Numbered from the stretch's first letter, positions 45,236 through 55,228 are shown. The stretch is DNA of 64,000 nt from Motilimonas cestriensis (GCF_021295315.1 NZ_JAIMJA010000020.1:1-64000), one strand, 5' to 3'. Numbers and translations: made by a program. Notes: generated by a model not told the origin, from the sequence alone.

Positions 45236-46444
45236 CTAAAGCCGGGCTAACTCAGGAAGCTCACCAGCCAACCCCATGGCTTGTTTAAGTAAGGTATTTT
45301 TCACTAAAGGTGCATTATTCACTAGGCTCAAACCAACATCTCGGATCAATTTTTTAAGTGGATGTTGGCCACTAAAGCCTTGTTTTAATGCTTCCATAGC
45401 GACAATCATTTCCATTGCCTGACTCTTACGCCAGCGCTCGTAACCCCGTAACTGCGCAAGTTGGCCAATATCTAAACCAAGGGCTAAGTTTTTCTTTATT
45501 TCTTGAGCCAGTGCTGTCGCATCCATCAAACCAAGATTAACCCCTTGACCAGCAAGGGGGTGAATAGTGTGTGCAGCATCACCGATTAAGGCAACTCGAT
45601 GTTTGGCAAAGTCTCGCGCATAACGCATTCGTAGCGGCACACTATGGCGATCACCTAGTACCTGACACAAACCCAATCGGTTATCGAATGCCATAGCCAG
45701 CTGCTTATTAAACTCATCGTCAGATAGCTCCATCAACATTGATGCTCGCTCTGGGCTTGTGGACCAAACTATCGAACAATGATGTGGATTAAACAACGGC
45801 AAAAAAGCCAGCGGGCCTTCCGGCTTAAAAATTTGCCAAGCGGTATTTTGATGGCACTCGGCAGTCGCAATAGTCGCCACCAGCGCATGGTGCTGATAAT
45901 CACGAAAGGTGAGCGGAATAGCCGCTTGCTTACGTACCCAAGATTCGGCCCCGTCAGCGCCAACCACTAATTTACTGGTCAAAGCATGGCCATTATCTAA
46001 AGTTATCCAAGCTTCTCCTTCGCCTAAGGCCAGCTGTGCTATTCGCTGAGGACAAAATATACGCACATTTTCTTGTGTCTCTAAGGTATTAAGTAATGCC
46101 AATTGCAGATTACGGTTTTCAATAATATGACCTAGATTGGGAGTCCGATTTTGCTGAGCAGAAAATTGTAATTGCGCAAAACTATCTTGATCCCAAACCT
46201 GCATTTGTTCATAGGCCTGGCTTCGTGAAATATTTAAGTTTGGCCAGACGCCCAGTTTTTCTAACACGGTTTGACTGGCGGCATTAATCGCACTAACACG
46301 GTTGTCTGCTATCTCACTAAATTCTGGCTCGAGCTCACGGCCTTCTATCACCGCAATTTTAATCGGCGCATCATATAATGCGCGGGCTAATGTCAGCCCG
46401 ACCATTCCACCGCCAACAATAACAAGGTCAAAAGACTGGATCAT
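45236..46444 (-). CDS. ubiI: FAD-dependent ubiquinone-pathway hydroxylase (UbiI/VisC-like)
   Basis: A 402-residue monooxygenase. The Rossmann motif is DLVIVGGGMVGLTLA. NRVSAINAASQTVL and the FAD motif GDAAHTIHPLAGQGVNLGLMD place it in the UbiI/UbiH group. It likely performs the C5 hydroxylation in ubiquinone synthesis. The start overlaps the ubiH stop (ATGA). Confidence 0.9.
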   Translation of the reverse strand: MIQSFDLVIVGGGMVGLTLARALYDAPIKIAVIEGRELEPEFSEIADNRVSAINAASQTVLEKLGVWPNLNISRSQAYEQMQVWDQDSFAQLQFSAQQNRTPNLGHIIENRNLQLALLNTLETQENVRIFCPQRIAQLALGEGEAWITLDNGHALTSKLVVGADGAESWVRKQAAIPLTFRDYQHHALVATIATAECHQNTAWQIFKPEGPLAFLPLFNPHHCSIVWSTSPERASMLMELSDDEFNKQLAMAFDNRLGLCQVLGDRHSVPLRMRYARDFAKHRVALIGDAAHTIHPLAGQGVNLGLMDATALAQEIKKNLALGLDIGQLAQLRGYERWRKSQAMEMIVAMEALKQGFSGQHPLKKLIRDVGLSLVNNAPLVKNTLLKQAMGLAGELPELARL

Positions 46445-47649
46445 AATGGTTTCGCCTGAAAAAGTTCAAAATGGCCTAAGGCTTGGTAGCTTAAGGGTTG
46501 CTTTAATATGTCAAAGGTATCCATTAAATGTAATGCGCTATTACGGGCTTTAACTAAGGGCCAATAGTTGTTAGCAAACGTTCGCGCCAATAAGTCAGTC
46601 ATAAAAATGGTTCGTTGATGGTCGCCTTCCCGTTGCTGCCAATAGCGGTCTAGCGTCGTAAACGCACCAATATCAGACGCTTGGGCAATCGTACTCGCGA
46701 GCACAAACAAATCACGCAGGCCAAGGTTATAACCTTGACCCGCAACGGGATGCAAAGTGTGGGCGGCATTACCAATTAACACACTGCGATGACTGACTGG
46801 CATCGGGGATTGTGTGAGTGACAAAGGGTAAGCGGTGCGAGCACCAAGGCGCGTAAACTTACCTAAACGAAAACCAAATTTTTGCTGCAAAGCGGCGCCA
46901 AAGTCAACATCAGATAAGGCCATTAACTGCTCAAGCTGATGATTATGCACCGACCAAACCAGTGCACTGCGATTATCAGACATAGGTAATAACGCCAAAG
47001 GCCCCGCATCCGTGAAGCGCTCAAAGGCGCGTCCTTGATGCAACTCGCTGGTTAATACATTAGCAATAATTGCGCTGGTGCCGTAATCATCCGTTTGTTG
47101 CTGTAATTTGAGTAATTGCCGACAACGGCTGTGTCCGCCATCGGCGCCAACCAATAACGATGCTTGTAATTGCTGGCCCGAGGCGAGTGTGACGGTGACA
47201 CAGTGTTGGCATTGGGCAATTTCTTCAACACTGTCAGGACAGATCCAAGTTAAGTTTGGCAAGCGAGATAAACGCTTATTGAGAATGTCACCCGCATTGA
47301 TAAGCTCAATCACATAGCCCAACGCGTCAAGCTGCTCTTGTTTCGCGCTCAGATGCGCTAAGCCAGAATGCCCTCGGTCTGAGACATGTATGTGAGAGAT
47401 AGACGTAGTTTGCAATGAAAATTCAGACCAGAGACCAATCTGTTGCAGTAATTGCGCCGAGCCATACGATAGCGCTATAGCCCGACTGTCAAAGCCAGGA
47501 TGTGCTTCTTGGCTAGCGGCGACGGCATCCACTAACGCAATTTTTAGATGTGGCGCTAAATAAGCCACCGCGCATGCGAAAGTGGCACCAACCATGCCTC
47601 CTCCCACTATGATTAAATCAACATCTAGCGTCGCATTGGTCTCTGCCAT
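46441..47649 (-). CDS. ubiH: 2-octaprenyl-6-methoxyphenol hydroxylase UbiH
   Basis: About 402 residues. VDLIIVGGGMVGATFACAVA and DSRAIALSYGSAQLLQ (the UbiH-type DxR-AIAL) are present, and GNAAHTLHPVAGQGYNLGLRD is the second FAD motif, with Asn in place of the usual Asp after G. It carries out the C1 hydroxylation of the ubiquinone ring. ATG 47649 is the best start; a GTG at 47661 is possible. Coupled with ubiI and preceded by pepP. Confidence 0.92.
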   Translation of the reverse strand: MAETNATLDVDLIIVGGGMVGATFACAVAYLAPHLKIALVDAVAASQEAHPGFDSRAIALSYGSAQLLQQIGLWSEFSLQTTSISHIHVSDRGHSGLAHLSAKQEQLDALGYVIELINAGDILNKRLSRLPNLTWICPDSVEEIAQCQHCVTVTLASGQQLQASLLVGADGGHSRCRQLLKLQQQTDDYGTSAIIANVLTSELHQGRAFERFTDAGPLALLPMSDNRSALVWSVHNHQLEQLMALSDVDFGAALQQKFGFRLGKFTRLGARTAYPLSLTQSPMPVSHRSVLIGNAAHTLHPVAGQGYNLGLRDLFVLASTIAQASDIGAFTTLDRYWQQREGDHQRTIFMTDLLARTFANNYWPLVKARNSALHLMDTFDILKQPLSYQALGHFELFQAKPL

Positions 47650-47667
47650 GTCTGTCTTCACTTCTTA

Positions 47668-48975
47668 TTATTTAGATTGCGCCATTAACGCCTCGATATC
47701 GGCAATGGATTTAGGCGCAGCTGCCGTTAAGTTATCAATACCTTGCTGTGTGATAACAATATCGTCTTCGATACGAACGCCGATGCCGTGCCACTTAGGA
47801 TCCACATCTGCAGACGCTGCAATATACAATCCTGGCTCAACGGTAATCACCATGCCCGGCTCAAGTAAACGTGAACGGTCAACAGATTGATAATCGCCCA
47901 CATCATGTACATCTAACCCTAACCAGTGGGATAGTCCGTGCATATAAAAAGCTTTGTATGCTTGCTCTTCAATTAACTGCTCGACTTCGCCTTGCATTAT
48001 ACCTAACTCAACCAAACCAGAAACCATGATATTTAAAACAATATCATTAGCTTGCTTAATTGATTTACGTGGGCCGAGTGCCGCAAGTGCCGCCTCTTGT
48101 GCATCTAGCACTAATTGATAAATCGCTTTTTGTTCCAGACTAAACTTGCCATTAACAGGAAATGTGCGCGTAATATCCCCCGCATAACCGGCATATTCAG
48201 CACCAGCATCAATGAGCACTAATTCACCGTCCACCAGCTGCGATTCATTTTCGGTGTAATGTAAAATACAAGCATTTTCGCCACCACCGACAATGGTACT
48301 ATAGGCTGCGTCGCGCGCGCCAAGCATGGCAAACTCGTGTAAAATTCCCGCTTCCAGTTGGTATTCCCAAACGCCAGCACGACATTCTTTCATCGCTCGA
48401 ATATGACCAGCAACAGAAATATCGGCGGCTTTACGCATCAGTTCAATCTCTGTCACTGATTTAAAAAGACGCATTTCGTGTAACTGTGGACGCCAATCAA
48501 TAATTTGACGAGGCTCGCGCCAACCTTGACGAGCACCTTGGCGCAGACGTGTTAGGGTTTGTTGTACCCTAGCCTCAGCAGCAGGATGCTGATTAAGCAC
48601 AAAATACAAACTATCAACCTGATTCAACAATTCGACTAATTGCTCGTCTAACTCTGATAACTCAAATGCTTGATCAATAGCCAATGTCGTTATTGCCGCT
48701 TTTGCGCCTAAACGCCGCCCGTGCCAAATTTCAGCTAATGCGTCTTTTGGACGACAAAACAAAGTGCGACTTAATTGATTATCTTTTTTAACTAAAACGA
48801 GCCAAGCGTCTGGCTCGTTAAAGCCAGTCAGGTAATAAAAATCACTGTCTTGGCGAAAACGGTATTCCGTATCACGGCTACGTGTTTGCTCGTTCGCTGC
48901 GACAAAAATTGCAGCACTGTTGTCTCGCATCAACTCGCCGAACGCTAACTGGCGTAGATGAAATTCAGATTGCAT
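47668..48975 (-). CDS. pepP: Xaa-Pro aminopeptidase P
   Basis: A 435-residue creatinase-fold metallopeptidase removing N-terminal residues before proline. Metal ligands appear in LIDAGAEYAGYAGDITRTFP (two Asp), HGLSHWLGLDVHD (His), VEPGLYI and RIEDDIVIT (two Glu). The pepP-ubiH-ubiI order is conserved in gammaproteobacteria. Confidence 0.94.
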   Translation of the reverse strand: MQSEFHLRQLAFGELMRDNSAAIFVAANEQTRSRDTEYRFRQDSDFYYLTGFNEPDAWLVLVKKDNQLSRTLFCRPKDALAEIWHGRRLGAKAAITTLAIDQAFELSELDEQLVELLNQVDSLYFVLNQHPAAEARVQQTLTRLRQGARQGWREPRQIIDWRPQLHEMRLFKSVTEIELMRKAADISVAGHIRAMKECRAGVWEYQLEAGILHEFAMLGARDAAYSTIVGGGENACILHYTENESQLVDGELVLIDAGAEYAGYAGDITRTFPVNGKFSLEQKAIYQLVLDAQEAALAALGPRKSIKQANDIVLNIMVSGLVELGIMQGEVEQLIEEQAYKAFYMHGLSHWLGLDVHDVGDYQSVDRSRLLEPGMVITVEPGLYIAASADVDPKWHGIGVRIEDDIVITQQGIDNLTAAAPKSIADIEALMAQSK

Positions 48976-48996
48976 GAAATAACCTTTATTAAAGAA

Positions 48997-49071
48997 AGTT
49001 AATAATTAAGCGCTAGCTTAGAGTTAATAATTAGGTACTAGCTTAAAGTTCATAATTAAGCTTTACCTAGT
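48997..49071. repeat. Three 25-base imperfect tandem repeats between UPF0149 and pepP
   Basis: Units start at 48997, 49022 and 49047. Units 1 and 2 begin AGTTAATAATTA and end CTAGCTTA, differing at four positions; unit 3 is more diverged (AGTTCATAATTAAGC). They fill almost the whole gap between UPF0149 stop and pepP start. They may affect read-through or pepP translation; not recognised as a known element. Confidence 0.75.
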
Positions 49072-49075
49072 GCTA

Positions 49076-49648
49076 TTAGTGCAGCGTGGGCTTATCGTTA
49101 GTTGTAGTGAGAGGTTGCGCAAACTCGTTAAAACACAGCAATGCGCCAATACGTAAATATTCAACGACCTCGTTAAACGCCAGCTCACTTTCTTCGTCTT
49201 CTTGTTCAAAATCGAGCGAAACTTGAGATATGTCGCGGATGTCGGTGATTAATTCTTGAATATTTTCAGGTGCTTGATTCAATTTTGATTGCATAATGCC
49301 AAAACCAACGAGAAAGCTTTGCGCCCATTGCGCCATCGCTTCAGCGCGCTCATCAAGCGGCACCTCATCATCAGGTAGTAATAGCTTAAATCCCATATTG
49401 CCGTCGGTAAGTTGCTCACAAATAATAGAATAAAGCTGTGTCGCGGTTTTTTTTGCTTCAGCTGGTAAGCCTAACCCTTCATTGATTAAATCATTAAAGG
49501 GGGCTTCCCAACTGGTCGCATCGAGTTTCACTCCCGCACAAACCAGCCCAGCTAAAACACCATGAACTTCCGCCGCGCCCACCATTAATGACGCTGATTC
49601 GAAGATACGGGTCACTTCATCAAAATCCGGTAATGTGTTTTTATTCAT
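49076..49648 (-). CDS. UPF0149 family protein (YgfB-like)
   Basis: A 190-residue helical protein with the UPF0149 HGVLAGLVCAG and FLVGFG motifs and a DIRDISQVSLD segment. The C-terminal NEVVEYLRIGALLCF helix is typical. In Pseudomonas YgfB is a regulator, but no common function is fixed. The start is ATG 49648, preceded by AGGTTGG; a TTG at 49654 is an alternative. Heads the pepP-ubiH-ubiI line and diverges from zapA. Confidence 0.85.
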   Translation of the reverse strand: MNKNTLPDFDEVTRIFESASLMVGAAEVHGVLAGLVCAGVKLDATSWEAPFNDLINEGLGLPAEAKKTATQLYSIICEQLTDGNMGFKLLLPDDEVPLDERAEAMAQWAQSFLVGFGIMQSKLNQAPENIQELITDIRDISQVSLDFEQEDEESELAFNEVVEYLRIGALLCFNEFAQPLTTTNDKPTLH

Positions 49649-49815
49649 GGCCAACCTAAACTCACAATTAAAATTAATATATTACCTTAAATCCTAACAT
49701 TGCCTTACTCTTGGCGCTAGCTAGGACTTGAAAGTTCACCCGTTGGCCTTTATAGTCGCAGCAGTTAGACATCTGAAACAGATGTTCGGTTAATTCTTGT
49801 GTTCGGAGTTCAGTG

Positions 49816-50130
49816 ATGAGCCAATCGGCTGTCGAGATCAATATTTTAGGCAAATGTTACAAAATGGCTTGTCCACAAGGACAAGAAGATGCGCTTCTTG
49901 GCGCAGCAGAAATATTGAATGAGAAAATTGCTGACCTAAAACAGCGCACTAAGATAGCAAAAAGCGAACAGCTTGCAGTGATGGCTGCGTTAAATTTTTG
50001 CCATGAACTAAAATTAGAGCAAGCTAAAAATAATGAGTATGCTGATACCATGGCTCAACGCATTCAAATGTTACAAAGCACCATTGAAAATGCATTGATC
50101 GAAAAAGGCATCAACACTAACGAGAAGTAA
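49816..50130 (+). CDS. zapA: Cell division protein ZapA
   Basis: A 104-residue FtsZ-ring stabiliser. EINILGKCYKMACPQGQEDALLGAAE is the N-terminal head (given here in general layout), followed by a coiled-coil C-terminal half from about residue 60. ATG 49816 is preferred over the adjacent GTG 49813. The place before 6S RNA and fau is conserved from E. coli. Confidence 0.93.
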   Translation: MSQSAVEINILGKCYKMACPQGQEDALLGAAEILNEKIADLKQRTKIAKSEQLAVMAALNFCHELKLEQAKNNEYADTMAQRIQMLQSTIENALIEKGINTNEK

Positions 50131-50154
50131 GTCTCGTACAATAATACAATTTTA

Positions 50155-50334
50155 ATTCCTGGGGTGTTTGTCAATACGGTGACGTCCCTGAGCCGATAAT
50201 TACAACACCGGAGATTTTGCTTGTTACTATTGCGCAGGCTCAGCATGTACTGAGAAGCCTACGGTAATGACAAAATCACCACCTTGAGCCGTCGGGTTCA
50301 AGGGCTTATACCGTGTAACGGCACCCTGGGTACT
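50155..50334 (+). ncRNA. ssrS: 6S RNA
   Basis: Between zapA and fau, the position of E. coli ssrS. The ends ATTCCTGGGGTG and CACCCTGGGTA pair. Conserved 6S blocks appear: GTCCCTGAGCCGATA, then TGAGAAGCCTACGG, then CACCTTGAGCC and GGTTCAAGGGCTTATACC. The central bubble that mimics an open promoter lies between these. It binds sigma-70 RNA polymerase in stationary phase. The exact ends are approximate. Confidence 0.9.
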
Positions 50335-50395
50335 CCATCTTTAGGAACAGTACATTTACTGTGCTAATGTCAACAAACACTACGGACTTTTCGCC

Positions 50396-51010
50396 ATGCA
50401 GAAAACCCGTCACCAAATAAGACAAGACGTACGTCAACTCAGACGTCAACTTAGCCATCAGCAGCAACATGATTACAGCCATCAACTTAAGCAGCAATTA
50501 AGTCAGCATCCCAAACTGAGTAACGCCAAGCAGGTCGCACTTTACCTTGCTAACGACGGCGAACTTTGCCCGCAGCCATTAATTGAATGGTGCTGGCAGC
50601 AAGGAATAAAAACATACTTGCCAGTACTTGACCCTATTAATGAAGGCCACCTGCTCTTTTTGCACTACCACGCCAATAGCCCAATGAAAACCAATAAATT
50701 TGGTATTGCTGAGCCTTGCCTCCAATCTAACCAAAAAGCCAGCATTGATCAGCTTGATGTCATCTTCACTCCCCTTGTAGCGTTCGATCATTTCGGTAAT
50801 CGCCTAGGTATGGGCGGCGGTTTTTACGATCGGACTCTAGCAAACGTAAGTCACACCGATAAATCACCTTACACCATTGGTCTTGCCCACGATCTTCAAT
50901 GCTTACCTAAACTCCCAATTGAAGCTTGGGACGTCCCCTTACCAGAAGTCATTACGCCCAGTAAAATCTGGTCTTGGGGGAGTGTTTTTAAGCCCGAGGA
51001 TACGCTATAA
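50396..51010 (+). CDS. fau: 5-formyltetrahydrofolate cyclo-ligase
   Basis: A 204-residue enzyme that converts 5-formyl-THF to 5,10-methenyl-THF with ATP. Basic N-terminus, LYLANDGELCPQ, FTPLVAFDHFGNRLGMGGGFYDRTL and the IGLAHDLQ segment are family motifs. Probably cotranscribed with 6S RNA as in E. coli. Confidence 0.93.
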   Translation: MQKTRHQIRQDVRQLRRQLSHQQQHDYSHQLKQQLSQHPKLSNAKQVALYLANDGELCPQPLIEWCWQQGIKTYLPVLDPINEGHLLFLHYHANSPMKTNKFGIAEPCLQSNQKASIDQLDVIFTPLVAFDHFGNRLGMGGGFYDRTLANVSHTDKSPYTIGLAHDLQCLPKLPIEAWDVPLPEVITPSKIWSWGSVFKPEDTL

Positions 51011-51046
51011 TCCGCGCTTCTTTTACCGTACTCTCGGAGCATAAGC

Positions 51047-51700
51047 ATGACACAAGATGAAATGAAAAAAGCCGCTGGTTGGGCTGCACTAAAATACGTC
51101 GAAGAAGGCTCTATTGTTGGTGTTGGTACAGGCTCAACCGTGAATCATTTTATCGATGCCCTAGGTACGATAAAACATGACATAAAAGGCGCAGTATCAA
51201 GCTCTGAAGCCTCAACTGAACGCTTAAAAGCATTAGGTATTGAAGTATTTGACCTAAATAATGTTAGCGATCTAAGCATCTATGTTGATGGTGCCGATGA
51301 AATAAATGCTCACAACTACATGATTAAAGGTGGCGGTGCGGCATTAACCCGTGAAAAAATCGTGGCAGCGGTTGCTGATAAGTTTATTTGCATTGTCGAT
51401 AACACTAAACACGTTGATGTATTAGGTGATTTTCCATTGCCAGTGGAAGTGATTCCAATGGCACGCAGTTATGTAGCACGTGAATTGGTTAAGCTGGGCG
51501 GCGATCCAGTGTACCGAGAAGGCGTAATAACCGATAACGGTAACGTCATCATTGACCTGCATAACGTAAAAATTCTAGATCCGATCAAGCTAGAACAACA
51601 AATTAACAACATCGTTGGCGTTGTTACCAATGGTCTATTTGCCCAACGTGGTGCAGATGTAGTCCTTGTTGGCAGCCCGGATGGCGTTAAAACGTTATAA
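51047..51700 (+). CDS. rpiA: Ribose-5-phosphate isomerase A
   Basis: A 217-residue enzyme interconverting ribose-5-phosphate and ribulose-5-phosphate. [16 protein letters not shown] binds the phosphate; VDGADEIN and [14 protein letters not shown] hold catalytic residues. Strong CGGAGCATAAGC site. The fau-rpiA-serA order is as in many gammaproteobacteria. Confidence 0.97.
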   Translation: MTQDEMKKAAGWAALKYVEEGSIVGVGTGSTVNHFIDALGTIKHDIKGAVSSSEASTERLKALGIEVFDLNNVSDLSIYVDGADEINAHNYMIKGGGAALTREKIVAAVADKFICIVDNTKHVDVLGDFPLPVEVIPMARSYVARELVKLGGDPVYREGVITDNGNVIIDLHNVKILDPIKLEQQINNIVGVVTNGLFAQRGADVVLVGSPDGVKTL

Positions 51701-51714
51701 TTAGATCAAAAAAA

Positions 51715-51744
51715 GTGGCGTTAATGCGCCACATACGGGTTTTT
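51715..51744 (+). terminator. Terminator-like hairpin after rpiA
   Basis: GTGGCG/CGCCAC stem; a T run appears eight bases after it, so termination may be weak. Confidence 0.6.
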
Positions 51745-51829
51745 TGTAGTAAATTTTCTAAAATAATTGTATCTTGTCAATGTTGACAAAATTTGAGCAA
51801 TTGACACATTTGGGTTCGAGGGAAGTAGC

Positions 51830-53059
51830 ATGACCACCTTTTCACTAGGCAAGGAAAAAATCAAAATTCTTCTGTTAGAAGGACTACATAGCAGCGCTGA
51901 AGAGACTTTTAGAGCCGCGGGTTACACTAACATTGAAGCGTTAAAAACCTCCTTAAGCGAAGAAGATCTGAAAGAAAAGATCAAAGACGTTCATTTCGTT
52001 GGTATTCGCTCTCGTTCAAACTTAACAGAAGACGTAATTAACGCAGCTGAAAAGCTCGTTGCTATCGGTTGTTTCTGTATTGGTACTAACCAAGTTGACT
52101 TAAAAGCAGCGCAAATCAAAGGTATCCCTGTATTCAACGCGCCGTTTTCAAATACACGCAGCGTAGCTGAAATGGTGTTAGGTCAGATCCTAATGCTACT
52201 TCGCGGTATTCCTGAGAAAAATGCCAAAGCACATCGCGGTGAATGGCAAAAGTCTGCTGACAATTCTTACGAAGCGCGTGGTAAAAAACTGGGCATCATA
52301 GGTTACGGCCACATTGGTACACAGTTAAGCATTCTAGCTGAAAACCTTGGCTTTAACGTTTTCTATTACGACATCGAAAATAAGCTATCACTCGGTAATG
52401 CGACTCAAGTTGCAAGCCTACCTGAGCTTCTTGCTATGTCAGATATTGTTAGCCTACATGTACCGGAAACCGCGTCTACTAAGCTGATGTTTGGTGCCAC
52501 TGAACTATCACAGATGAAGCAGGGCTCAATCCTGATCAACGCTTCACGTGGTACAGTAGTTGATATTGATGCACTAGTTGAAACGTTGAAAACAGACAAG
52601 CTATACGGCGCAGCGATTGACGTATTCCCAGTAGAACCAAAATCAAACAACGACGAGTTTGTGTCGCCACTACGTGGTTTTGATAACGTGATCCTAACGC
52701 CACACATTGGTGGTAGCACCCAAGAAGCGCAAGAAAACATTGGTTACGAAGTTGCTGGCAAACTAGTGAAATACTCAGATAACGGTTCAACTTTATCTGC
52801 AGTTAACTTCCCTGAAGTTTCACTACCAGAGCACGTTAAAACCAGCCGTTTACTGCACATCCATGAAAATATTCCTGGCATCATGATCCAAATTAACCAA
52901 GCATTTGCTGATGAAGGTATCAACATTGTAGGTCAGTACTTACAAACCAATGAAAACATTGGTTACGTGGTGATTGACGTTGCGAGTGATGATCGCGAAG
53001 GCGCGCTGGCTAAGCTTAAAAATATCAAAGGCACCCTGCGTGCGCGCGTATTGCACTAA
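51830..53059 (+). CDS. serA: D-3-phosphoglycerate dehydrogenase
   Basis: A 409-residue enzyme for the first step of serine synthesis. NAD fold with GIIGYGHIGTQLS; catalytic Arg, Glu and His in ASRGTVVD, DVFPVEPKS and TPHIGGSTQEAQENI. The C-terminal ACT domain (about 335-409, HENIPGIMIQINQAF) confers serine inhibition. Length and domains match E. coli SerA (410 aa). Confidence 0.97.
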   Translation: MTTFSLGKEKIKILLLEGLHSSAEETFRAAGYTNIEALKTSLSEEDLKEKIKDVHFVGIRSRSNLTEDVINAAEKLVAIGCFCIGTNQVDLKAAQIKGIPVFNAPFSNTRSVAEMVLGQILMLLRGIPEKNAKAHRGEWQKSADNSYEARGKKLGIIGYGHIGTQLSILAENLGFNVFYYDIENKLSLGNATQVASLPELLAMSDIVSLHVPETASTKLMFGATELSQMKQGSILINASRGTVVDIDALVETLKTDKLYGAAIDVFPVEPKSNNDEFVSPLRGFDNVILTPHIGGSTQEAQENIGYEVAGKLVKYSDNGSTLSAVNFPEVSLPEHVKTSRLLHIHENIPGIMIQINQAFADEGINIVGQYLQTNENIGYVVIDVASDDREGALAKLKNIKGTLRARVLH

Positions 53060-53084
53060 TCGCTAAACATTAATGCTCTTGTTT

Positions 53085-53109
53085 AAAAGGTGGCTTGGCC
53101 ACCTTTTTT
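53085..53109 (+). terminator. Terminator of serA
   Basis: AAAAGGTGGC/GCCACCTTTT stem with a three-base loop and T run, 26 bases after the stop codon. Confidence 0.88.
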
Positions 53110-53639
53110 ATTGCCTATATTTATCTAAACCGCCTTTTCACTGCTCATTCCAATCATCATTTTTCGCAATTAACTTGAGTAGTTGCAACACCGGCCAAAA
53201 AAATAACGATGAGAGAGATCACAATATTCACAAAACTGTCACTAAAAATATAGCTCCGAACAGTAAGAAGTTAGCGATAAAACAGAATATAATGCTAATT
53301 TTAATAAAAAAATATAACGATTTTGCTAAAAATAACCCCCATTAAATCTGCTCAGCAACGTTCTACTTCACCCAAGATAGCGCTATCAACCTCGACCAGT
53401 CAACAAGTGAAACTTAAAAACATTCATGTCTGAGAATGCCACCTCAAATAGATAAAAAAACTATAAAACAACCAAAAAACAGATTAATTGACATATCTCT
53501 CAGCCCGAAAAATACTCCTTTAACTATTAATTTTTAATTGATATAAAACACGGCAGCAAGGATTGCTAAGAATTGACGTTTTTGTCGAGCAGCGGATCGC
53601 TCAGTCATTTATTAAATTTTTAGTATCAGGTAACTCAAC
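53110..53639 (+). promoter_or_regulatory. Long AT-rich leader of the first pilus operon
   Basis: About 530 bases without a credible gene; one plus-strand frame here runs through the serA terminator and is not coding. A promoter candidate TTGACA (53488-53493), 17-base spacer, AATACT (53511-53516) would give a leader of about 115 bases before pilV. No palindromic operator was recognised. Confidence 0.45.
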
Positions 53640-54224
53640 ATGAGCCATACGATCCTCTGCCGACATAAAACTAGTTCCCAGCTGGGTTTTAGCTTAATCG
53701 AAACCATGATCACCTTATTCGTGCTCACCACTGGCTTACTTGGCGTAGCTGCCTCTCAAGGTATCGCTAAAAAGTCTGCTTACGAGTCCAATCAACGCAC
53801 GATCGCTAGCTTTATCGCCATGGATATCGCAGAGCGCCTGCGCCTTAATCGTCAAGAATTAATTGCTTCCCCAGATCGATATGCTGTTGATAGCGTAGTG
53901 TCATCAGCTTCATCTATCACAAATCCAAGCTGCACCGCTTGCGGACAAATTCAGCAGCGAGAGAAAGATCTCTTACACTGGGCAGGCCTTCTACAAGGAC
54001 AACAAGTCGTTCAAGACAGTCGCGCTGTTGGCGGTCTCAAGCAAGCTGACGCCTGTATAGATTACGATACCAACAATGGCAAAGTGCTTATTGTGGTCAG
54101 CTGGACCGGTAGGCAGTCCCTTATTGATGGCGCCACTGATCGAAATAGCTTTGAGAAAAAATGTGGTACCTCCAGTAAAGAGCGTCGTCAACTAATACTG
54201 CGGACGCTAGTTAAAAATGCATAA
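53640..54224 (+). CDS. pilV: Type IV pilus minor pilin PilV (copy 1)
   Basis: A 194-residue prepilin. The leader ends QLG before FSLIET (cleavage after Gly; E at +5). The N-terminal helix (TLFVLTTGLLGVAASQG) is very close to the second copy, while the rest is more divergent. The C-terminal region includes CTACGQIQ cysteines. PilV is part of the minor-pilin tip complex that primes pilus assembly and carries PilY1. Its stop overlaps the pilW start (ATGCATAA). Confidence 0.9.
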   Translation: MSHTILCRHKTSSQLGFSLIETMITLFVLTTGLLGVAASQGIAKKSAYESNQRTIASFIAMDIAERLRLNRQELIASPDRYAVDSVVSSASSITNPSCTACGQIQQREKDLLHWAGLLQGQQVVQDSRAVGGLKQADACIDYDTNNGKVLIVVSWTGRQSLIDGATDRNSFEKKCGTSSKERRQLILRTLVKNA

Positions 54225-55224
54225 TACTCCAACTCAAAAACAACAAGCTGGCTATGGTTTAATCGAATGGATGATTGGCATCAGCATTGGCCTTTTTTTG
54301 ATTGCAGGTCTCTCTGCGGTATTCGTTCACTCAAGAGTGGGCGCACAAAGCACCAACCAAATGGGCGAGCTACAAGAAACGGGCAGAGTCGCGTTGCAGT
54401 TGTTAACCCAAGACTTACGACAAGTTGGTTTTTGGGGGTTGGCCACCGCTAATCTGGTTACACGATACAATGCCGTGCAAAGTAACGAGGTAATCGTGCC
54501 TAAGCTAGCGAGTAGCAAAGATTGTATTGATGATTTAGGCAATGGCTCTTTTCCACAAAACAGTGTGCAGTTTAGACAGTTTTGGTCGTTTGAGTTGCCA
54601 GCTAATAGCAGCCTAAGCTTTATGCGCTGCCTGATTGATGATGACGCCAATACCCAATTGAGCAAAGAAACCGACGTGATTACCATTAAACGCCTGCTGG
54701 GCCAATCAATGTCCATACCCAGTGCCGGCTTAACCACCGCAACCGCACCATTTTTTTTCAAAGCAAATAATACCAAGGCAATGATTTTCAAAGGTAATGC
54801 AGCTGCCCCTTCAGAGCCGACTCTAACCGACAGTGAAACCTGGCAATTTCTTCACCATGTTTATTACCTAGACCGCCAACTTTCGACCAATACGCCTAAC
54901 TTGCGCAGGCTGACTTTAAACACATCAGGTATGACATTAGAGCCAGTCTTACTTTCAGGCATTGAAAATATGCAGTTGCAATACATCGTCGAAAATGCAG
55001 CCGGTAAAACCAGCTTTCAAACCAGCGCACAGCCCAGTGATAAAGTCATAGGTGCCCAGCTGTTTGTGTTGGTTAGAGCGTTAGATCAAAGTCATGGCTA
55101 TGTAAATAATAATAGCTACCAACTGGGTGATAAGACCGTTCAAGTCAATGACAATTATCGCCGTTTACTAGTGTCAACCTCAGTAACCTTTAATAACCCA
55201 GTATGGCTCAGCCAAGGAATTTAA
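54217..55224 (+). CDS. pilW: Type IV pilus minor pilin PilW (copy 1)
   Basis: A 335-residue prepilin with leader ending QAG before YGLIEWMIG, then a hydrophobic helix and QMGELQETGRVALQLLTQDL, which is diagnostic of PilW. DLRQVGFWG follows. PilW is a core of the tip complex with PilV, PilX and PilY1. Translation is coupled with pilV by an eight-base overlap and the gene ends four bases before pilX. Confidence 0.9.
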   Translation: MHNTPTQKQQAGYGLIEWMIGISIGLFLIAGLSAVFVHSRVGAQSTNQMGELQETGRVALQLLTQDLRQVGFWGLATANLVTRYNAVQSNEVIVPKLASSKDCIDDLGNGSFPQNSVQFRQFWSFELPANSSLSFMRCLIDDDANTQLSKETDVITIKRLLGQSMSIPSAGLTTATAPFFFKANNTKAMIFKGNAAAPSEPTLTDSETWQFLHHVYYLDRQLSTNTPNLRRLTLNTSGMTLEPVLLSGIENMQLQYIVENAAGKTSFQTSAQPSDKVIGAQLFVLVRALDQSHGYVNNNSYQLGDKTVQVNDNYRRLLVSTSVTFNNPVWLSQGI

Positions 55225-55228
55225 AACC

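Noticed and set aside
53073-53345. A 90-codon plus-strand frame after serA
   Set aside because: It includes the serA terminator stem and lies in AT-rich leader sequence; the product has no family features.
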